Positions 17,664-27,733 of a stretch of 64,000 nucleotides of DNA are shown piece after piece. The stretch lies in contig NZ_JAAXPN010000010.1 of assembly GCF_012396505.1 (NCBI RefSeq), positions 1-64,000 of the forward strand, in the 5' to 3' direction. This DNA is from Periweissella fabalis. Lineage in GTDB: Bacteria > Bacillota > Bacilli > Lactobacillales > Lactobacillaceae. Both the position numbers and the translations under genes were made by a program. Within the stretch, counting starts at the first letter, position 1; each line of letters begins with the position of its first letter. Under the pieces are notes generated by a model. It searched no databases. It was given only the letters and a program-made list of their open reading frames with translations, and was not told the DNA's origin.

Positions 17664-17945
17664 CTATTCAGTATATTGCAAGCTTTGATAAGCTGGTGTC
17701 ACTGCAAAAACCTTTTTTGCAAAACTACATTCAGGCTTAATTTTTAAATTATTGTGTTGAGCAAATGTAATTACTTCGTTTAGTAATTGGTTGGCAATTC
17801 CTTGACCACGTAAACTAGGATCAACAAAAGTATGGGTGATTACGATGACGTTGTGGTTAGGAATTTTAGGAAATTTAATTTCGGCTAATAACTGACCATC
17901 GGGGGCAACTTGATAAAGACGTTCTGGTTCACGTATAAATTCCAT
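17664..17945 (-). CDS. Small GNAT-fold acetyltransferase (YjdJ/COG2388 type)
   Basis: A 93-residue protein covering the minimal GNAT core. The acetyl-CoA-binding turn is seen in HTFVDPSLRGQGIANQLL (~37-54), followed by a helix and a C-terminal Tyr-containing segment PAYQSLQYTE. Such short GNAT proteins (YjdJ family) are common, and their substrates are mostly unknown. AAGGAGCC precedes the ATG at 17945. It lies upstream of rpiA on the same strand. Family is confident; the substrate is unassigned. Confidence 0.82.
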   Translation of the reverse strand: MEFIREPERLYQVAPDGQLLAEIKFPKIPNHNVIVITHTFVDPSLRGQGIANQLLNEVITFAQHNNLKIKPECSFAKKVFAVTPAYQSLQYTE

Positions 17946-18100
17946 AAGTAGGCTCCTTTTTTATTTAGTTAATTACTATCTAGTTTTATTTTCATGTTAT
18001 TAGCAGGAATAGTCAAATTTAAAATTGCTTCTGGTCTAAAAAATTAGTAAGTTATTGGTATAATAGAATATAACAAATTTAAGAAAAGAGATATTGATTA

Positions 18101-18643
18101 ATGAAACGCGGATTTGAAATTATAAGTAAATATGCTAAGGCAGGCTTACAATTACCTCAACGAGCAACAAATCAAGCAGCAGGATATGATTTTCAAGCAG
18201 CAGAAGATATTGTTATCCCGTCAATTTGGAAATGGTCTTTTTTAAAGGCTTTATGGCAGATTAAACATGAAGAAAAGGTAAGTGAAGCGGATTTGGCAGC
18301 TGCACAAGCTGTGTTAAAACCATTTTTAATTCCAACTGGTGTTAAAGCATTTATGCAGCCAGAGGAATTTTTGATGATTGCAAATCGGTCAAGTAATCCA
18401 TTGAAGCGTAGTTTATTAGTACCTAATGGAGTAGGAATAATTGACGCTGATTACTACAATAATGAACAAAATGAAGGTGCTATTTTTGTACAAATTCTGA
18501 ATTTTGGTTTATTTGATTGCCATATTCAAAAGGGTGAACGAATTGCACAAGGAATTTTCATGCCATTTTTATTAGCTGATCATGATGCTTCAACAATTAA
18601 GACGACACGTAATGGTGGGTTTGGTTCATCTGGTATTAAATAA
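18101..18643 (+). CDS. dut: dUTP diphosphatase, trimeric type, with insertion
   Basis: Hydrolyses dUTP to dUMP, keeping uracil out of DNA and feeding dTMP synthesis. The 180-residue protein has the trimeric dUTPase motifs in order: AGYDFQAAEDI (1), NRSSNPLKRSL (2), NGVGIIDADYYN (3), KGERIAQGIF (4) and RNGGFGSSG (5). An additional segment of about 35 residues lies between motif 1 and motif 2 (~45-80, with the helical EEKVSEADLAAAQAVL), making it longer than the ~145-residue standard enzyme. An extended -10 TGGTATAAT is found at 18055-18063. It lies 15 bases ahead of radA. Confidence 0.9.
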   Translation: MKRGFEIISKYAKAGLQLPQRATNQAAGYDFQAAEDIVIPSIWKWSFLKALWQIKHEEKVSEADLAAAQAVLKPFLIPTGVKAFMQPEEFLMIANRSSNPLKRSLLVPNGVGIIDADYYNNEQNEGAIFVQILNFGLFDCHIQKGERIAQGIFMPFLLADHDASTIKTTRNGGFGSSGIK

Positions 18644-18658
18644 AAAGGAGGTATATAA

Positions 18659-20068
18659 ATGGCCAAAATAAAAACGCAATTTTTATGTTCTAATTGTGGC
18701 TATATTTCGCCTAAATATTTGGGGAGGTGTCCCAATTGTGGCGAGTGGGGGACATTAGTGGAAGAACGTATTCAACCTGATACACCGGATCGAAAAAGTC
18801 GGGTTAGTTTAGATGGCGAAGTCGCTAAAGTGGCCAAAATTGGGGATGTTTCTACTGAAGATACTCCGCGAGTAAAGGTACAATTATCCGAGTTAAATCG
18901 AGTTTTAGGTGGCGGGGTTGTTCCAGGCTCAATGGTTTTAATTGGTGGTGATCCAGGAATTGGTAAATCAACACTACTATTGCAAATGTCAGGCCAATTA
19001 GCCCAAACTGGCGGGCTTGTGTTGTATGTATCAGGTGAAGAGAGTGCCGTGCAAATTAAAATGCGTGCGGAACGATTAGGGGTGGGGGCCAATGATTTCT
19101 ATCTCTATCCAGAAACTGATATGAGTTTAATTCGCAAACAAGTTGATGAATTAAAACCTAACTTCTTGATTATTGATTCAATTCAAACTATGCAAGAACC
19201 TGATGTCCAATCAGCAGTAGGTTCAGTATCTCAAGTTCGTGAGGTAACTGCTGAATTACTCCAAATTGCCAAAACTAATGGTATTACGGTATTTATTGTG
19301 GGGCACGTAACTAAAGAAGGATCGATTGCTGGGCCCAAAATGTTAGAACATATGGTTGATACAGTCTTATATTTTGAAGGTGATTTGCACCACGCTTATC
19401 GAATTTTACGGGCTGTTAAGAATCGTTTTGGTTCAACTAATGAACTTGGTATTTTTGAAATGCAAACGCATGGACTAACAGAAGTTTCTAATCCGTCACA
19501 AATTTTTTTGGAAGAAAGAATTGATGGTGCAACTGGATCAGCGATTGTAGTCTCAATGGAAGGAACACGGCCGATTTTAGTTGAAATGCAAGCTTTAATT
19601 ACACCATCCGTATTTGGGAATGCCCAACGTACAGCAACGGGGTTAGATCGGAATCGAGTAGCTTTAATTATGGCAGTTCTTGAAAAACGTGCAAACATGT
19701 TACTCCAAAACCAGGACGCATTTTTAAAGGCCGCCGGCGGAGTTAAACTAGATGAACCGGCAATTGATTTGGCTGTGGCTGTTGCCGTTGCATCATCATA
19801 TAAGGATAAGGAAACCCAGTTAGGTGATGCTTTTATTGGTGAAATTGGATTAACTGGTGAAATTCGACGTGTTAATCGGATTGAAGAACGTGTTGCCGAA
19901 GCTGAGAAATTAGGATTTAATCGAGTTTTTATTCCCAAAAACAATCTACAAGGCTGGACACCTACTGGTGAAATTGAAGTTGTAGGGGTAGCGACGATTA
20001 GTGAAGCATTGCAAAAAGCCTTCAATGATCAACAGAGTAAATACCGAATAAATATGAAAAATGACTAA
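18659..20068 (+). CDS. radA: DNA repair protein RadA (Sms)
   Basis: A DnaB-like helicase that helps RecA extend strands during recombination and transformation. The 469-residue protein has an N-terminal zinc finger (C10, C13, C24, C27), a RecA-like ATPase with Walker [11 protein letters not shown] (96-105), the RadA-specific KNRFG motif and a C-terminal Lon-protease-like domain (~330-455, non-proteolytic in the family). AAAAGGAGGT precedes the ATG at 18659, 15 bases after dut. The order radA-yacL-gltX-cysS is the conserved Firmicutes order. Confidence 0.96.
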   Translation: MAKIKTQFLCSNCGYISPKYLGRCPNCGEWGTLVEERIQPDTPDRKSRVSLDGEVAKVAKIGDVSTEDTPRVKVQLSELNRVLGGGVVPGSMVLIGGDPGIGKSTLLLQMSGQLAQTGGLVLYVSGEESAVQIKMRAERLGVGANDFYLYPETDMSLIRKQVDELKPNFLIIDSIQTMQEPDVQSAVGSVSQVREVTAELLQIAKTNGITVFIVGHVTKEGSIAGPKMLEHMVDTVLYFEGDLHHAYRILRAVKNRFGSTNELGIFEMQTHGLTEVSNPSQIFLEERIDGATGSAIVVSMEGTRPILVEMQALITPSVFGNAQRTATGLDRNRVALIMAVLEKRANMLLQNQDAFLKAAGGVKLDEPAIDLAVAVAVASSYKDKETQLGDAFIGEIGLTGEIRRVNRIEERVAEAEKLGFNRVFIPKNNLQGWTPTGEIEVVGVATISEALQKAFNDQQSKYRINMKND

Positions 20069-20153
20069 ATTTAAAAATTTTTGGTTAACATGATTGCTGA
20101 ATTTAAAATTAATAGTAAGATAGATTATATAGTAAGTAGGAAAGGATATTTAT

Positions 20154-21269
20154 ATGCGAAAGAAAATCATTCAAGCAGCATTAGCCTTGGTGGGAGGGGC
20201 AATTGGTCTGCTAGTGTTACCAAGTTTTTGGCATCTAATCCACGTGAACTATCAATGGATTGATAATAATATCACAGACTTTATAATCGGCGCGTTATTG
20301 CTATTATTTGTTTCATTCTATTTAGTTGATTATATTGATCATAAGCTTGGCGATATTGAAAATTATTTATCAAAGAAAAACCCACTATCATTATTAATTG
20401 GTAGTATTACGACAATTTTAGGGTTATTAATTGCAGTTTTAATTTCAAGTTTATTTGTTAATTCACGTATTTTTTTGATTAATACAGTTATTCCGATTCT
20501 TTTGATGTTGTTATTTGGATATTTAGGTTTTCGATTAGGGACGACGCGAACGGATGAATGGAAAAATTTAATTCCTGGCTTTAACCGGGTTCGTGGGAAA
20601 ATTGAACCTTTACAAGAAGGTGAAGTGATAGGCGACAAACAGTTAGAGCCTAATTACCATCATTATAAAATTTTAGATACTAATATTTTAATTGATGGTC
20701 GAATTTATGATTTAGTAAAGTCAGGCTTTATTGAGGGAACGTTGCTAGTACCTAATTTTGTCTTGTACGAGATTCAATATATTGCTGATTCAGCTGACTC
20801 AGTTAAGCGGGTTCGCGGGCGTCGTGGTTTAGATATTCTTAATAAGTTACGTGAAGAACAAATTATCCCAATTGAAATGTATGAAGGTGATTATGAAGAT
20901 ATTAAGGAAGTCGATGAGAAATTAGTGCAGTTAGCAAAAGATCTTGATGCAGTTCTAGTTACGAATGATTTTAATCTTAATAAAGTAACATCATTTCAAA
21001 ATATTACCATTTTTAACATTAATGAATTAGTTGGTGCTTTACGACCTCGGGTATTACCTGGTGAAACGATGCATGTTATGGTGGTTAAAAAAGGGACAGA
21101 GCGACAACAAGGGGTTGCTTATCTTGATGACGGTACAATGGTAGTTGTTGAAGATGGACAATACTTCATGAATAAAAAGCTTGATGTTACTGTCACATCA
21201 GCTCTACAAACTGATGCTGGGCGCATGATTTTTGCAAAGCCCACTCACGCAACTAAACCAATCGAATAA
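20154..21269 (+). CDS. yacL: PIN/TRAM-domain membrane protein (YacL family)
   Basis: A 371-residue protein with four N-terminal hydrophobic segments (~5-120). A PIN nuclease-type domain (~165-290) begins at ILDTNILIDGRIYDL, with acidic residues D and E of the PIN site and VTNDFNL, and a C-terminal TRAM domain (~300-360) contains GVAYLDDGTMVVVEDG. Homologues in Gram-positive bacteria sit next to radA; a role in RNA cleavage or binding at the membrane is suggested by the domains but unproved. AAAGGA precedes the ATG at 20154. A separate 85-base gap with AT-rich sequence follows radA. Confidence 0.9.
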   Translation: MRKKIIQAALALVGGAIGLLVLPSFWHLIHVNYQWIDNNITDFIIGALLLLFVSFYLVDYIDHKLGDIENYLSKKNPLSLLIGSITTILGLLIAVLISSLFVNSRIFLINTVIPILLMLLFGYLGFRLGTTRTDEWKNLIPGFNRVRGKIEPLQEGEVIGDKQLEPNYHHYKILDTNILIDGRIYDLVKSGFIEGTLLVPNFVLYEIQYIADSADSVKRVRGRRGLDILNKLREEQIIPIEMYEGDYEDIKEVDEKLVQLAKDLDAVLVTNDFNLNKVTSFQNITIFNINELVGALRPRVLPGETMHVMVVKKGTERQQGVAYLDDGTMVVVEDGQYFMNKKLDVTVTSALQTDAGRMIFAKPTHATKPIE

Positions 21270-21386
21270 AGTAAAAATTTATTATAAAATTCGTAAGAAA
21301 AAAAGCTGAGATACTTTAAAAATAGGCATTTTTGGTGTATTATCACAAGTGCATAAAAAAATGAAAAAATGAAAGAGGCTAACACA

Positions 21387-22883
21387 TTGGCAAATAAGAA
21401 GCTTCGGGTGCGGTATGCACCAAGTCCAACAGGGCATTTACACATTGGTAACGCTCGTACGGCATTATTCAACTATCTCTACGCACGTCACAATAAAGGT
21501 AAATTTATTATCCGAATTGAGGATACTGATTTAAAACGTAATATTGCTGATGGTGAACGTAGTCAATTGGAAAATTTAAAATGGCTTGGGATGGACTGGG
21601 ATGAAGGTCCTGATAAGCCAGGTGAGTATGGGCCATATCGTCAATCAGAACGGATGGAAATTTATAAACCATTAATTCAAGATTTATTAGATCGTGGTCT
21701 TGCTTATGAATCTTACAAAACTGAAGAAGAATTAGCTGCTGAACGTGAACGCCAGATTGAAAATGGTGAAACACCACGCTATGAATATGAATTCGCTGGT
21801 ATGACTGATGAAGAACGCGAAGCAAAAATTGCAGAAGCAAAAGCGGCTGGTTTAGAACCTGTTGTACGTTTTAAGGTTCCAGTTGGTAAAGTTTACAAGT
21901 GGAATGATATTGTTAAAGGTGAAATCGAAATTGGTGCTGAACAAGTTGGTGGTGATTGGGTTATCCAAAAGCGTGATGGGATGCCAACTTATAATTTTGC
22001 CGTAGTTGTTGATGATCACATGATGGAAATATCACATGTTCTTCGTGGAGATGATCATATTTCAAATACTCCTAAGCAATTAATGATTTATGAAGCTTTT
22101 GATTGGGATGCTCCACAATTTGGCCACATGACATTAATTATTAATACTGAGACTGGGCGTAAATTGTCAAAACGTGATGAATCAATCTTACAATTTATTG
22201 AACAATATCGTGAACTTGGTTACTTACCAGAAGCTTTATTGAACTTTATTGTGTTACTTGGTTGGTCACCAGTTGGTGAAGAAGAAATCTTTACCTTAAA
22301 TCAATTTGTTAAGATGTTTGATGAAAAACGCTTATCAAAGAGTCCAGCTAAGTTTGATGCTAAAAAACTTGAATGGGTTAATAATCAATGGTTGAAGAAA
22401 GTTCCAACTAGCGATATTTTCCCATCAATCTTACATCAACTAGTAGCTGGTGGAATGGTCGAACAAGCTGAATTAACACCAGAAAAGTTGACGTGGTTAT
22501 TTAAGATGACAGAACTTTATAAGGATCAAATGTCATTTACTAACCAAATTAACGAATTTTCTAAAGATGTATTTTTCGATATGCCAGCTGAACTTGATGC
22601 TGCAGCAAAGGAAGAAATTGCTGATACAGAAGACGTTATTAAAGTGCTTGAAAGCTTTAAAGCCCAAGTTGAAAAACTTGAATTCTTCGTAGCTGCTTCA
22701 ATCTCACCAGCTATTAAGGCGGTACAAAAAGAAACTGGAATTAAGGGACGTAAGCTCTTTATGCCAATTCGAATTGCTGCCTCACATGAAACACATGGTC
22801 CGGCTTTACCAGAAGTACTTGAATTACTTGGTAAAGAAAAGGTTATTGCCAATGTGACAGCTTTAATCGAAAAATTAAAGTAA
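21387..22883 (+). CDS. gltX: Glutamyl-tRNA synthetase
   Basis: Charges tRNA-Glu; in Gram-positive bacteria lacking GlnRS it usually also mischarges tRNA-Gln for GatCAB amidation. The 498-residue class I enzyme has the HIGH-equivalent in [14 protein letters not shown] and the KMSKS-equivalent KLSKRD, with an alpha-helical anticodon-binding C-terminus. The TTG at 21387 is chosen because AAGAGG (21373-21378) lies 8 bases upstream and the protein then begins [12 protein letters not shown], like homologues. An upstream in-frame ATG at 21369 has no ribosome site. The gene ends with a clear terminator. Confidence 0.94.
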   Translation: MANKKLRVRYAPSPTGHLHIGNARTALFNYLYARHNKGKFIIRIEDTDLKRNIADGERSQLENLKWLGMDWDEGPDKPGEYGPYRQSERMEIYKPLIQDLLDRGLAYESYKTEEELAAERERQIENGETPRYEYEFAGMTDEEREAKIAEAKAAGLEPVVRFKVPVGKVYKWNDIVKGEIEIGAEQVGGDWVIQKRDGMPTYNFAVVVDDHMMEISHVLRGDDHISNTPKQLMIYEAFDWDAPQFGHMTLIINTETGRKLSKRDESILQFIEQYRELGYLPEALLNFIVLLGWSPVGEEEIFTLNQFVKMFDEKRLSKSPAKFDAKKLEWVNNQWLKKVPTSDIFPSILHQLVAGGMVEQAELTPEKLTWLFKMTELYKDQMSFTNQINEFSKDVFFDMPAELDAAAKEEIADTEDVIKVLESFKAQVEKLEFFVAASISPAIKAVQKETGIKGRKLFMPIRIAASHETHGPALPEVLELLGKEKVIANVTALIEKLK

Positions 22884-22900
22884 TAATTTAAATGAACATG

Positions 22901-22936
22901 AAAAATCCTAATGGTGATAGCACTATTAGGATTTTT
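22901..22936 (+). terminator. Terminator of gltX
   Basis: Stem AAAAATCCTAAT (22901-22912) / ATTAGGATTTTT (22925-22936) with an inner GTG/CAC pairing and a terminal T5 run. Confidence 0.92.
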
Positions 22937-23038
22937 GCGTTAAAGATTACTTTAGATGAACTAAGCGGCCGTACTGATTTTATGCTATGATATAACTTAT
23001 TAAATTACGAAATGGGAATGAATGAGGAGTAAGACACT

Positions 23039-24460
23039 ATGATTCATGTTTTTAATACGATGACCCGTACAAAGGAATTATTTAAGCCACTTCAAGCTGG
23101 AATTGTAAATATGTATGTGTGTGGTCCAACCGTCTATAACTACATTCATATTGGTAATGCCCGCTCAGCAATTGCATTTGATACGATTCGTCGCTATTTT
23201 GAATACGCTGGTTATCAAGTTAATTATGTTTCAAATTTTACTGATGTTGATGATAAAATTATCAAAGCTGCACGTACAGCAGGAATTTCTGAGCATGAAT
23301 TAACAACTAAATTTGAACAAGCTTTCATTGAAGATACATTGCCACTTAATATTAAGCCCGCAACAGTACGTCCATTAGCAACAGAGCATATTAATGAAAT
23401 TATCAAGTTTGTAGCTGATTTAATTACGCAAGGGTATGCATATGTAGCTAAAGGAGATGTTTATTTTCGTGCACGTAAATTTCCTGATTATGGCCATCTA
23501 GCACATCAAAATATTGATGACTTAGAAATTGGAGCTTCAGAACGACTTGATGATGGTGAATTAGCCCGTAAAGAAGATCCAGTTGATTTTGCAGTATGGA
23601 AAGGAGCTAATCCTGATGAAGCCATTACATGGGATTCACCTTGGGGACCTGGTCGACCTGGTTGGCATATTGAATGTTCAGTAATGGCAATTAAGTATTT
23701 AGGTGATACAATTGATATTCATGGTGGCGGTCAGGATTTAGCTTTTCCACACCATACAAATGAAATTGCTCAATCAGAGGCACATACCGGTAAAAAATTT
23801 GCGAATTATTGGTTGCATAATGGTTTTGTAACAGTTGGTGATGATAATGAAAAAATGTCAAAATCACTTGGTAATTTTGTAACAGTCCACGATTTATTAA
23901 ATGAAGTAGAGCCACAGGCATTACGATTAATGATGGCAACGACCCATTATCGGCGACCATTAGCATATACTAAAACTGCAATTGCCGAAGCCACTCAGGT
24001 TGTTAAACGCCTGCAAACAGCTTATACAAACTTGGATTTTCGCTTGCAACAAGATGATGCTAGTCCAGTTGAGGATAGTAATTTGGCAGCACAAGTTACG
24101 GCATTTAAATTAAAGTTTATGCAAGCTATGGATGATGATTTTAACGTAGCTAACGCAATGACAGTAATTAATGATTTTACAACTGCTTTAAATGTCTATG
24201 CGAAAGCAACAAATGTTAGTAGCTTAACTGGTCACGATGCATTGCGTGAATTTGCAGCTGAGGTTATGGTACTTGGTGTCAATGTTCAACCTAGTCTAGA
24301 TGAAGAGAATACTAAATGGATTGATGAAAAGGTTGCAACTCGTGATGCTGCTAAAAAAGCTAAAGATTACGCACAAGCAGATATGATTCGGGCAGAATTA
24401 AAAGCACAAGGTATCATATTAGAAGATACCGCACAAGGAACTCGATGGAAGAAAGAATAA
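23039..24460 (+). CDS. cysS: Cysteinyl-tRNA synthetase
   Basis: Charges tRNA-Cys. The 473-residue class I synthetase shows the zinc-site Cys in [14 protein letters not shown]-type HIGNAR, the zinc ligands of WHIECSVMA and of the His-rich segment [12 protein letters not shown], and [15 protein letters not shown] precedes the ATG at 23039. It is followed 2 bases later by mrnC, with rlmB overlapping further on, the conserved cysS-mrnC-rlmB cluster of Firmicutes. Confidence 0.97.
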   Translation: MIHVFNTMTRTKELFKPLQAGIVNMYVCGPTVYNYIHIGNARSAIAFDTIRRYFEYAGYQVNYVSNFTDVDDKIIKAARTAGISEHELTTKFEQAFIEDTLPLNIKPATVRPLATEHINEIIKFVADLITQGYAYVAKGDVYFRARKFPDYGHLAHQNIDDLEIGASERLDDGELARKEDPVDFAVWKGANPDEAITWDSPWGPGRPGWHIECSVMAIKYLGDTIDIHGGGQDLAFPHHTNEIAQSEAHTGKKFANYWLHNGFVTVGDDNEKMSKSLGNFVTVHDLLNEVEPQALRLMMATTHYRRPLAYTKTAIAEATQVVKRLQTAYTNLDFRLQQDDASPVEDSNLAAQVTAFKLKFMQAMDDDFNVANAMTVINDFTTALNVYAKATNVSSLTGHDALREFAAEVMVLGVNVQPSLDEENTKWIDEKVATRDAAKKAKDYAQADMIRAELKAQGIILEDTAQGTRWKKE

Positions 24461-24462
24461 AA

Positions 24463-24873
24463 ATGGGAAACTACCAACAAATGAATGGGATTGCATTAGC
24501 TTATATGGGTGATGCAGTTTATGAAATTTATATTCGGCAACATTTATTAGCTAAAGGTATGGTTAAGCCAACACATTTGCACCATACCGCAACACGTTAT
24601 GTTTCAGCTAAAGCACACGCAGCATTATATCGATTGATGGAAGCTGATGATCTTTTGACAGATGAAGAAAAACAGTATTTTTTACGTGGCCGAAACGCTA
24701 AATCACATACAGGTGCTAAAAATACTGATATTGTGAGTTACCGGATTTCAACCGGTGTAGAAGCATTATTTGGTTATCTATATTTAAGTAATCAAACGGC
24801 ACGAATTGAACAATTAGCTGCTTGGTGTATTGAGCAAGTTGAATCAGGAAGGACAAAAGTAAATGCAAAATAA
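24463..24873 (+). CDS. mrnC: Mini-ribonuclease III
   Basis: A dimeric RNase III-like enzyme without a dsRNA-binding domain; in Bacillus it matures 23S rRNA ends. The protein of about 136 residues has the catalytic-site sequence [11 protein letters not shown] near its N-terminus and a second acidic patch. The ATG at 24463 is preferred: it lies 2 bases after the cysS stop with GGAAGAAAG upstream, and the alternative ATG at 24445 overlaps cysS and lacks a ribosome site. The gene overlaps rlmB by 11 bases, so the three are coupled. Confidence 0.92.
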   Translation: MGNYQQMNGIALAYMGDAVYEIYIRQHLLAKGMVKPTHLHHTATRYVSAKAHAALYRLMEADDLLTDEEKQYFLRGRNAKSHTGAKNTDIVSYRISTGVEALFGYLYLSNQTARIEQLAAWCIEQVESGRTKVNAK

Positions 24874-25744
24874 CAATGACTACCGTGGAGGACGCAAGCC
24901 AAAACGACGGGCACCACAACGAGAACAAGATAATGGACGTCCGCGTAATACCAAGCGGCCAGAACGAACTAATGGGAAGCCAGATGACAAGTTAACTGTA
25001 GCACCATTAGGGGACTTTGTTATTGGACGTCATCCAGCAGTTGAAGCTTTGAAGTCAACGGAACAGACAATTAACAAAGTGTGGCTGCAAGATGGTATTC
25101 ATAGCGACGCAATTAGTGAGGTGCTTGCGTTAGCTAAAGAACGTGGACTTGTTGTTCAAAATGCACCTAAGAGTAAGTTAGATGAATTAAGTGATGGCCA
25201 AAATCACCAAGGAGTTGTTTTATCAATTTCAGCTTTTGAATATGCACAATTGGATGATTTATTTGCTAAAGCTGCCGAAAAAGATGAAGCACCATTTTTC
25301 TTGATTCTCGATTCAATTGAAGATCCCCATAATTTAGGCTCAATTATGCGGACAGCAGATGCGGCTGGGGCACATGGAATTATTATTCCAAAACGACGAG
25401 CTGTTCAATTAACGGCAACAGTCGCTAAAACTTCAACTGGTGCGATTGAACACGTGCCAGTTGTACGAGTAACAAACCTTGTGAATACAGTTAAAGAACT
25501 TAAAGAACGTGGTCTATGGATTTTTGGTACAGATATGAATGGTACTGATTATCGACGCTGGGATGCTAATGGCCCAGTTGCATTAATTATTGGTAATGAA
25601 GGTCGCGGTGTAGCACCATTATTAAAACAAAATGTTGATGAGATGCTAACTATCCCAATGATTGGCCATGTTCAATCATTAAATGCATCAGTAGCTGCTT
25701 CATTATTAATCTATCAAGGTTTTAGTTCACGACACAAAATATAA
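24863..25744 (+). CDS. rlmB: 23S rRNA (guanosine-2'-O-)-methyltransferase RlmB
   Basis: A SpoU/TrmH-type knotted methyltransferase that modifies G2251-type guanosine in 23S rRNA. The 293-residue protein has a basic, low-complexity N-terminal tail (~1-50, rich in Arg, Asn and Pro), a substrate-binding domain starting GRHPAVEAL, and the SPOUT motifs [23 protein letters not shown] and [11 protein letters not shown]. The start overlaps the end of mrnC. In Bacillus this gene is followed by yacP and sigH; here yacP is absent and the sigma factor follows after a 186-base gap. Confidence 0.93.
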   Translation: MQNNNDYRGGRKPKRRAPQREQDNGRPRNTKRPERTNGKPDDKLTVAPLGDFVIGRHPAVEALKSTEQTINKVWLQDGIHSDAISEVLALAKERGLVVQNAPKSKLDELSDGQNHQGVVLSISAFEYAQLDDLFAKAAEKDEAPFFLILDSIEDPHNLGSIMRTADAAGAHGIIIPKRRAVQLTATVAKTSTGAIEHVPVVRVTNLVNTVKELKERGLWIFGTDMNGTDYRRWDANGPVALIIGNEGRGVAPLLKQNVDEMLTIPMIGHVQSLNASVAASLLIYQGFSSRHKI

Positions 25745-25930
25745 TTAAAATTATATTTTTCATTATATTTGCTTTTTTAAATTCTATTTAATTTAGTGAA
25801 AAGCAAGTGATAGCAAGTTTTTAGGCTGGTAGGTTATGTACTAATTATTGAAAACGTACAAATGTTCGATTTTGTAAATCTGCGATATTGATTATCTTAA
25901 TGTTATTAAATGTTAGGAGGAATATTAAGG

Positions 25931-26515
25931 ATGACAGAATATATCGAAGTTGATTTGCTAACACTTATTGAGCAAGCACAAAAGGGTGACGAAGATGCTT
26001 TTGGACGAATCTGTGCCCAGTTTCGCCCGTTGTACTTAGCGCAATGGGTTAAGTTTCGTAACTTAAAAATTGAAAAAGATGATTGGTTCCAAGAGATGCA
26101 AATGATTACATATAAATGTGTGTTGTCGTTTAAAACTCGCGAATTTAAGCGCTCATTTGGTAATTATTTACGTTGTGCAATTAATTTTCGGTGTATTGAT
26201 GAATGGCGCCGTCAAAAAGCTAAGCTGCGCGACTTAGATAAAATAGCTGGTGTTTATACAACTGTTATACCTTTTGAGGATGGAGTCACACGCTATGGTA
26301 CAGCACAAGACTTATTGCTTGTTCGTGAGGCAGTCGAACAATTCACCAATGGTCAACTTACTAGTAGAGAGCGGTATGTTTTAAATGAATTAGTTGGATT
26401 AGTACAAGTTGTAGATTATCAAAATGTTACTAAAACTGATAATCAAGCTAATCGCCGGATGTTAACTCGTTCAAGAGCACACCTAAGAAAAAAGCTTGAA
26501 GAATTGCTCGAATAG
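25931..26515 (+). CDS. sigH: Sigma-70 family factor, SigH/ComX-like
   Basis: A 194-residue alternative sigma factor. Region 2 spans ~20-95 (DWFQEMQMITYKCVLSFKTR, then NYLRCAINFRCIDEWRRQ) and region 4 lies at the C-terminus (~135-190, LTSRERYVLNELVGL). Its place between rlmB and rpmG-secE-nusG is that of Bacillus sigH. In other lactobacilli and streptococci the counterpart (ComX/SigX) turns on competence genes. The ATG at 25931 is chosen because AGGAGG (25915-25920) lies 10 bases upstream; an upstream ATG at 25910 overlaps that site. Sequence conservation is low, as usual for this family, so targets cannot be named from here. Confidence 0.82.
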   Translation: MTEYIEVDLLTLIEQAQKGDEDAFGRICAQFRPLYLAQWVKFRNLKIEKDDWFQEMQMITYKCVLSFKTREFKRSFGNYLRCAINFRCIDEWRRQKAKLRDLDKIAGVYTTVIPFEDGVTRYGTAQDLLLVREAVEQFTNGQLTSRERYVLNELVGLVQVVDYQNVTKTDNQANRRMLTRSRAHLRKKLEELLE

Positions 26516-26583
26516 TGATAGCCTATTGAGAGAATTGTTTACCCGTTATCGTCATTAGTGGGTAAATTTGGAGGTTTCAAATT

Positions 26584-26733
26584 ATGGCACAAAAGAAAAT
26601 CGCCCTTGCATGTAGTGTCTGTGCTTCACGGAACTACACCATTGCGGCAAATCCTAACCGAACAGAACGTTTAGAAGTTAAAAAGTTTTGCAAGTTCTGT
26701 GGTGAACACACATTGCACCGCGAAACTCGCTAA
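26584..26733 (+). CDS. rpmG: 50S ribosomal protein L33
   Basis: A 49-residue ribosomal protein. It begins [18 protein letters not shown] and has two zinc-ribbon pairs, CSVC (residues 10-13) and CKFC (36-39), so this is the zinc-binding C+ form of L33. TTGGAGG lies 9 bases before the ATG at 26584. It precedes secE by 15 bases, in the conserved rpmG-secE-nusG order. Cys-containing L33 paralogues are usually needed under zinc sufficiency; no zinc-regulated site is visible here. Confidence 0.96.
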   Translation: MAQKKIALACSVCASRNYTIAANPNRTERLEVKKFCKFCGEHTLHRETR

Positions 26734-26748
26734 TTATTGGAGAGAAAA

Positions 26749-26919
26749 ATGAAATTTTTGAAAAGTGTTATCCACGAAATGAAAATCGTTACTTGGCCAA
26801 CCGCAAAAGAAAATCGGCGTGACTCAATTACTGTTATCGCCACTGCAATTTTCTTTGCCCTTTTCTTAGGTGGCATCGACTGGTTGATTCAAACTGGTTT
26901 AGCATTATTATCTAAGTAA
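26749..26919 (+). CDS. secE: Preprotein translocase subunit SecE
   Basis: A small essential subunit of the SecYEG channel. The 56-residue protein has an amphipathic N-terminus with the conserved MKIVTWPTAKE and one transmembrane helix (~28-50). The ATG at 26749 follows GGAGAG (26739-26744); an in-frame TTG at 26737 overlaps that site and is rejected. It lies between rpmG and nusG as in other Firmicutes. Confidence 0.95.
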   Translation: MKFLKSVIHEMKIVTWPTAKENRRDSITVIATAIFFALFLGGIDWLIQTGLALLSK

Positions 26920-26925
26920 ATTTCA

Positions 26926-26955
26926 TTGGCTCATGGAAACATGATTTGCTATAAT
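26926..26955 (+). promoter_or_regulatory. Promoter upstream of a short leader before nusG
   Basis: TTGGCT (26926-26931), 18-bp spacer, perfect -10 TATAAT (26950-26955) with an extended -10 TGC. The predicted start, near 26962, lies only about 10 bases before the terminator at 26971. Confidence 0.72.
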
Positions 26956-26970
26956 TAGTACAGTTACAGA

Positions 26971-26998
26971 AAACTTCGTTTGCAACGAAGTTTTTTTT
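26971..26998 (+). terminator. Terminator between secE and nusG
   Basis: A 10-bp stem AAACTTCGTT / AACGAAGTTT with loop TGC and eight T residues (26991-26998). It lies after secE but also just after the promoter at 26926-26955, so it can act as an attenuator of nusG. Confidence 0.9.
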
Positions 26999-27036
26999 GT
27001 TGAAAAATTTATACCGACCGCTACGAGGAGAAAACA

Positions 27037-27591
27037 ATGGATTCAATTGAAAAACAATGGTACGTATTACATACGTATTCAGGATATGAAAATAAGGTTA
27101 AAAATAATCTTGAATCACGTACTGAAACAATGAATATGACAGACTATATTTACCGTGTAGTCGTGCCTGAAAACGAAGTTACCACTGTTAAAGATGGTGA
27201 AGAAAAAACAATTATCGAAAATGATTTTCCAGGATACGTTTTAGTTGAAATGGTTATGAGTGATGAAGCTTGGTTCGTTGTTCGTAACACTCCTGGAGTA
27301 ACTGGTTTCGTTGGTTCACACGGTGGTGGTTCAAAACCAACACCATTATTGCCAGATGAAGTTGAGAACTTGATGAGTCGTATGGGTATTACAGCCCGCC
27401 GTGAAGAAAAGCTTGAGCTTGAACTCGGCGAAACAATTAACATTGTTGCTGGTCCATTTGCAGGCATGCAAGGAATCGTAACCGCATTGGATGAAGAAAA
27501 GCAACAGTTAAGCGTTAATGTAGAATTGTTTGGTCGTGAAACACCAACTGAACTTGCCTATGATGACGTAGATAAACTTGAAGAAGTTTAA
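27037..27591 (+). CDS. nusG: Transcription termination/antitermination factor NusG
   Basis: Binds RNA polymerase and tunes pausing, Rho action and coupling. The 184-residue protein has an NGN domain (~8-115, starting KQWYVLHTYSGYENKVK, with FPGYVLVEM and NTPGVTGFVG) and a C-terminal KOW domain (~130-184, with VAGPFAGMQGIV). Length and motifs are standard. ACGAGGAGA precedes the ATG. A promoter and a strong terminator lie in the 117 bases upstream, an arrangement that suggests attenuation. Confidence 0.96.
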   Translation: MDSIEKQWYVLHTYSGYENKVKNNLESRTETMNMTDYIYRVVVPENEVTTVKDGEEKTIIENDFPGYVLVEMVMSDEAWFVVRNTPGVTGFVGSHGGGSKPTPLLPDEVENLMSRMGITARREEKLELELGETINIVAGPFAGMQGIVTALDEEKQQLSVNVELFGRETPTELAYDDVDKLEEV

Positions 27592-27645
27592 TTTATTATT
27601 TACGAAGTAGTACTTTAATAAATTAAAGTAGTTGCAACAACCAAT

Positions 27646-27683
27646 AAAGGTCGGTAGATTCGTTGAATTTGCTGATCTTTTTT
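27646..27683 (+). terminator. Terminator of nusG
   Basis: A 15-bp stem with several G-U pairs, AAAGGTCGGTAGATT (27646-27660) / AATTTGCTGATCTTT (27666-27680), followed by T residues. Confidence 0.8.
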
Positions 27684-27733
27684 ATATTATTTTGTAGTTT
27701 TATGGTTATATTTAACATATAGAGGATAAATAG

